From Geminicoccaceae bacterium (lineage in GTDB: Bacteria; Pseudomonadota; Alphaproteobacteria; Geminicoccales; Geminicoccaceae): a DNA stretch of 64,000 nt. The notes under the pieces are model-generated. The model had not been told where the DNA came from, made no database searches, and saw only the letters and a program-made list of their open reading frames with translations. Position 1 is the first letter of the stretch. The number at the start of each line of letters is the position of its first letter. Below, in pieces: positions 63,365-64,000 of this stretch. The stretch is from contig AP024683.1 in the NCBI GenBank assembly GCA_025999455.1, positions 3,164,451 to 3,228,450 of the forward strand. The letters run 5' to 3'. Made by a program: the position numbers and the translations under genes.

Positions 63365-64000
63365 ATGCAGGGCAAGGTCGTCATCGTGGGCGGCACGGGC
63401 GGGATCGGTTCGGCGCTCGCGCGCAAACTCGCGCCGAGCGGTCGGCCCTTGCATCTCGTCGCCCGCGACGCGGGCCGGCTGTCCGCGCTCGCGAGCGAGC
63501 TCGGCGCGAGCTTCGCGACCGCCGACGTCACCGATCCGGCTTCGCTCCGGAGCGCCATCGAGGCCGGCGGCAGCTCCCTCTCCGGCCTCGTCTACGCGGT
63601 GGGCACGATCACCTTGAAGCCCGTCTCCCGCGTCGCACCCGCGGATGCCGAGCGGGATTTCCGGGTGAACGCGCTCGGCGCGCTCGCAGCCGTCCAAGCG
63701 GCGCTGCCGGCCCTGCGCGCCCAGGGGGCCGGGGGATCGATCGTGCTCTTCTCGACCGTGGCCGTGCAGCGCGGCTTTCCCATGCACGCCTCGATCGCCA
63801 TGGCGAAGGGGGCCGTCGAGGGCCTCACCCGCGCGCTCGCGGCCGAGCTCGCCCCCGAGATCCGGGTCAACGCGATCGCGCCCTCGCTCACCCGCACGCC
63901 GCTCGCCGAGGGCCTCACGAAGAACGCCGCGATGGCCGAGGCGATCGCCCGCCAGCACCCGCTGCGTCGCTTGGGCGAGCCCGAGGACTCCGCCTCGCTC
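63365..64000 (+). CDS. Short-chain dehydrogenase, atypical, truncated by window end
   Basis: Partial; 212 codons are visible and the frame runs off the end. A Rossmann loop VGGTGGIGSALARKL and a Ser at FSTVAV are present, but the usual YxxxK reads IAMAK, so the catalytic Tyr is Ile here. SDRs of this kind with missing Tyr are known and often act as binding proteins or use another acid. GGAGG lies upstream of the ATG. It is the third gene of the operon-like run with the two dehydrogenases. Confidence 0.85.
   Translation, partial: MQGKVVIVGGTGGIGSALARKLAPSGRPLHLVARDAGRLSALASELGASFATADVTDPASLRSAIEAGGSSLSGLVYAVGTITLKPVSRVAPADAERDFRVNALGALAAVQAALPALRAQGAGGSIVLFSTVAVQRGFPMHASIAMAKGAVEGLTRALAAELAPEIRVNAIAPSLTRTPLAEGLTKNAAMAEAIARQHPLRRLGEPEDSASL

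Overview
The window is a very GC-rich (roughly 70%) bacterial chromosome segment. Gene content points to an alphaproteobacterium, probably of the Rhodospirillales/Geminicoccales type. The pointers are plant-type glutamate-cysteine ligase, an ArsR-methyltransferase regulator ahead of metF-metH, aerobic cobalamin genes (cobI, cobB, cobS), a DUF1127 protein, a TakP-like TRAP binding protein, and CtrA-like and PhaR-like sites. No rRNA, tRNA, CRISPR array, integrase or insertion sequence was seen. About 54 protein genes are supported, with frequent 4-bp ATGA/GTGA overlaps and many GTG/TTG starts. Taxonomy is inferred from gene content only. || Layout. 0.3-4 kb: a HerA-like ATPase divergent from a PAS-GGDEF-EAL protein, with two CtrA-like boxes between them. 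3.9-9.3 kb: an ArsR-methyltransferase regulator, metF and metH in one operon. 9.3-12.6 kb: a gene-poor stretch, a small hypothetical gene, then mlaA-mlaC. 12.6-17.9 kb: a signalling operon (response regulator; membrane PAS/pseudokinase/exonuclease fusion; small membrane subunit; SSF-transporter histidine kinase). 18-24.5 kb: ettA, a lipoprotein, a cyclic-nucleotide K+ channel, a fluoroacetate-dehalogenase-like hydrolase, a DUF1127 protein and a CBS-DUF294 protein. DUF294 proteins are commonly linked to SSF-kinase/exonuclease loci. || 24.7-35.6 kb: a tightly packed glycan-type locus. It holds GT2 and GT4 glycosyltransferases, two small membrane proteins, two related AlkP-superfamily proteins flanking a Gfo/Idh/MocA oxidoreductase, an AsnB-type amidotransferase and a flippase. 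By hand alignment both AlkP proteins have the usual nucleophile and metal-ligand positions replaced in the same way. This locus is the best candidate for an undescribed system. || 35.7-39.8 kb: cobI, cobB, an orphan TRAP binding protein and a cobS whose Asp-rich catalytic motif is lost. 39.8-53.5 kb: an SGNH hydrolase, gshA, a ParA/GhrA-like pair, DUF3750, PaiB-like, a PRISE-type reductase, SRPBCC, SDR and GST genes, hyuB-hyuA and ppk2. 53.5-56.8 kb: btuB-tonB behind a cobalamin riboswitch. 56.9-64 kb: an MFS transporter, a DapA-family lyase, a Tat-exported sulfite-oxidase-like enzyme with its cytochrome c, a dual-specificity phosphatase, a 2-hydroxyacid dehydrogenase, a uronate-dehydrogenase-like protein and an SDR cut by the window end. 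|| Cobalamin links several parts: riboswitch-controlled uptake (btuB/tonB), incomplete and partly degenerate synthesis genes, and the B12-dependent methionine synthase as consumer.
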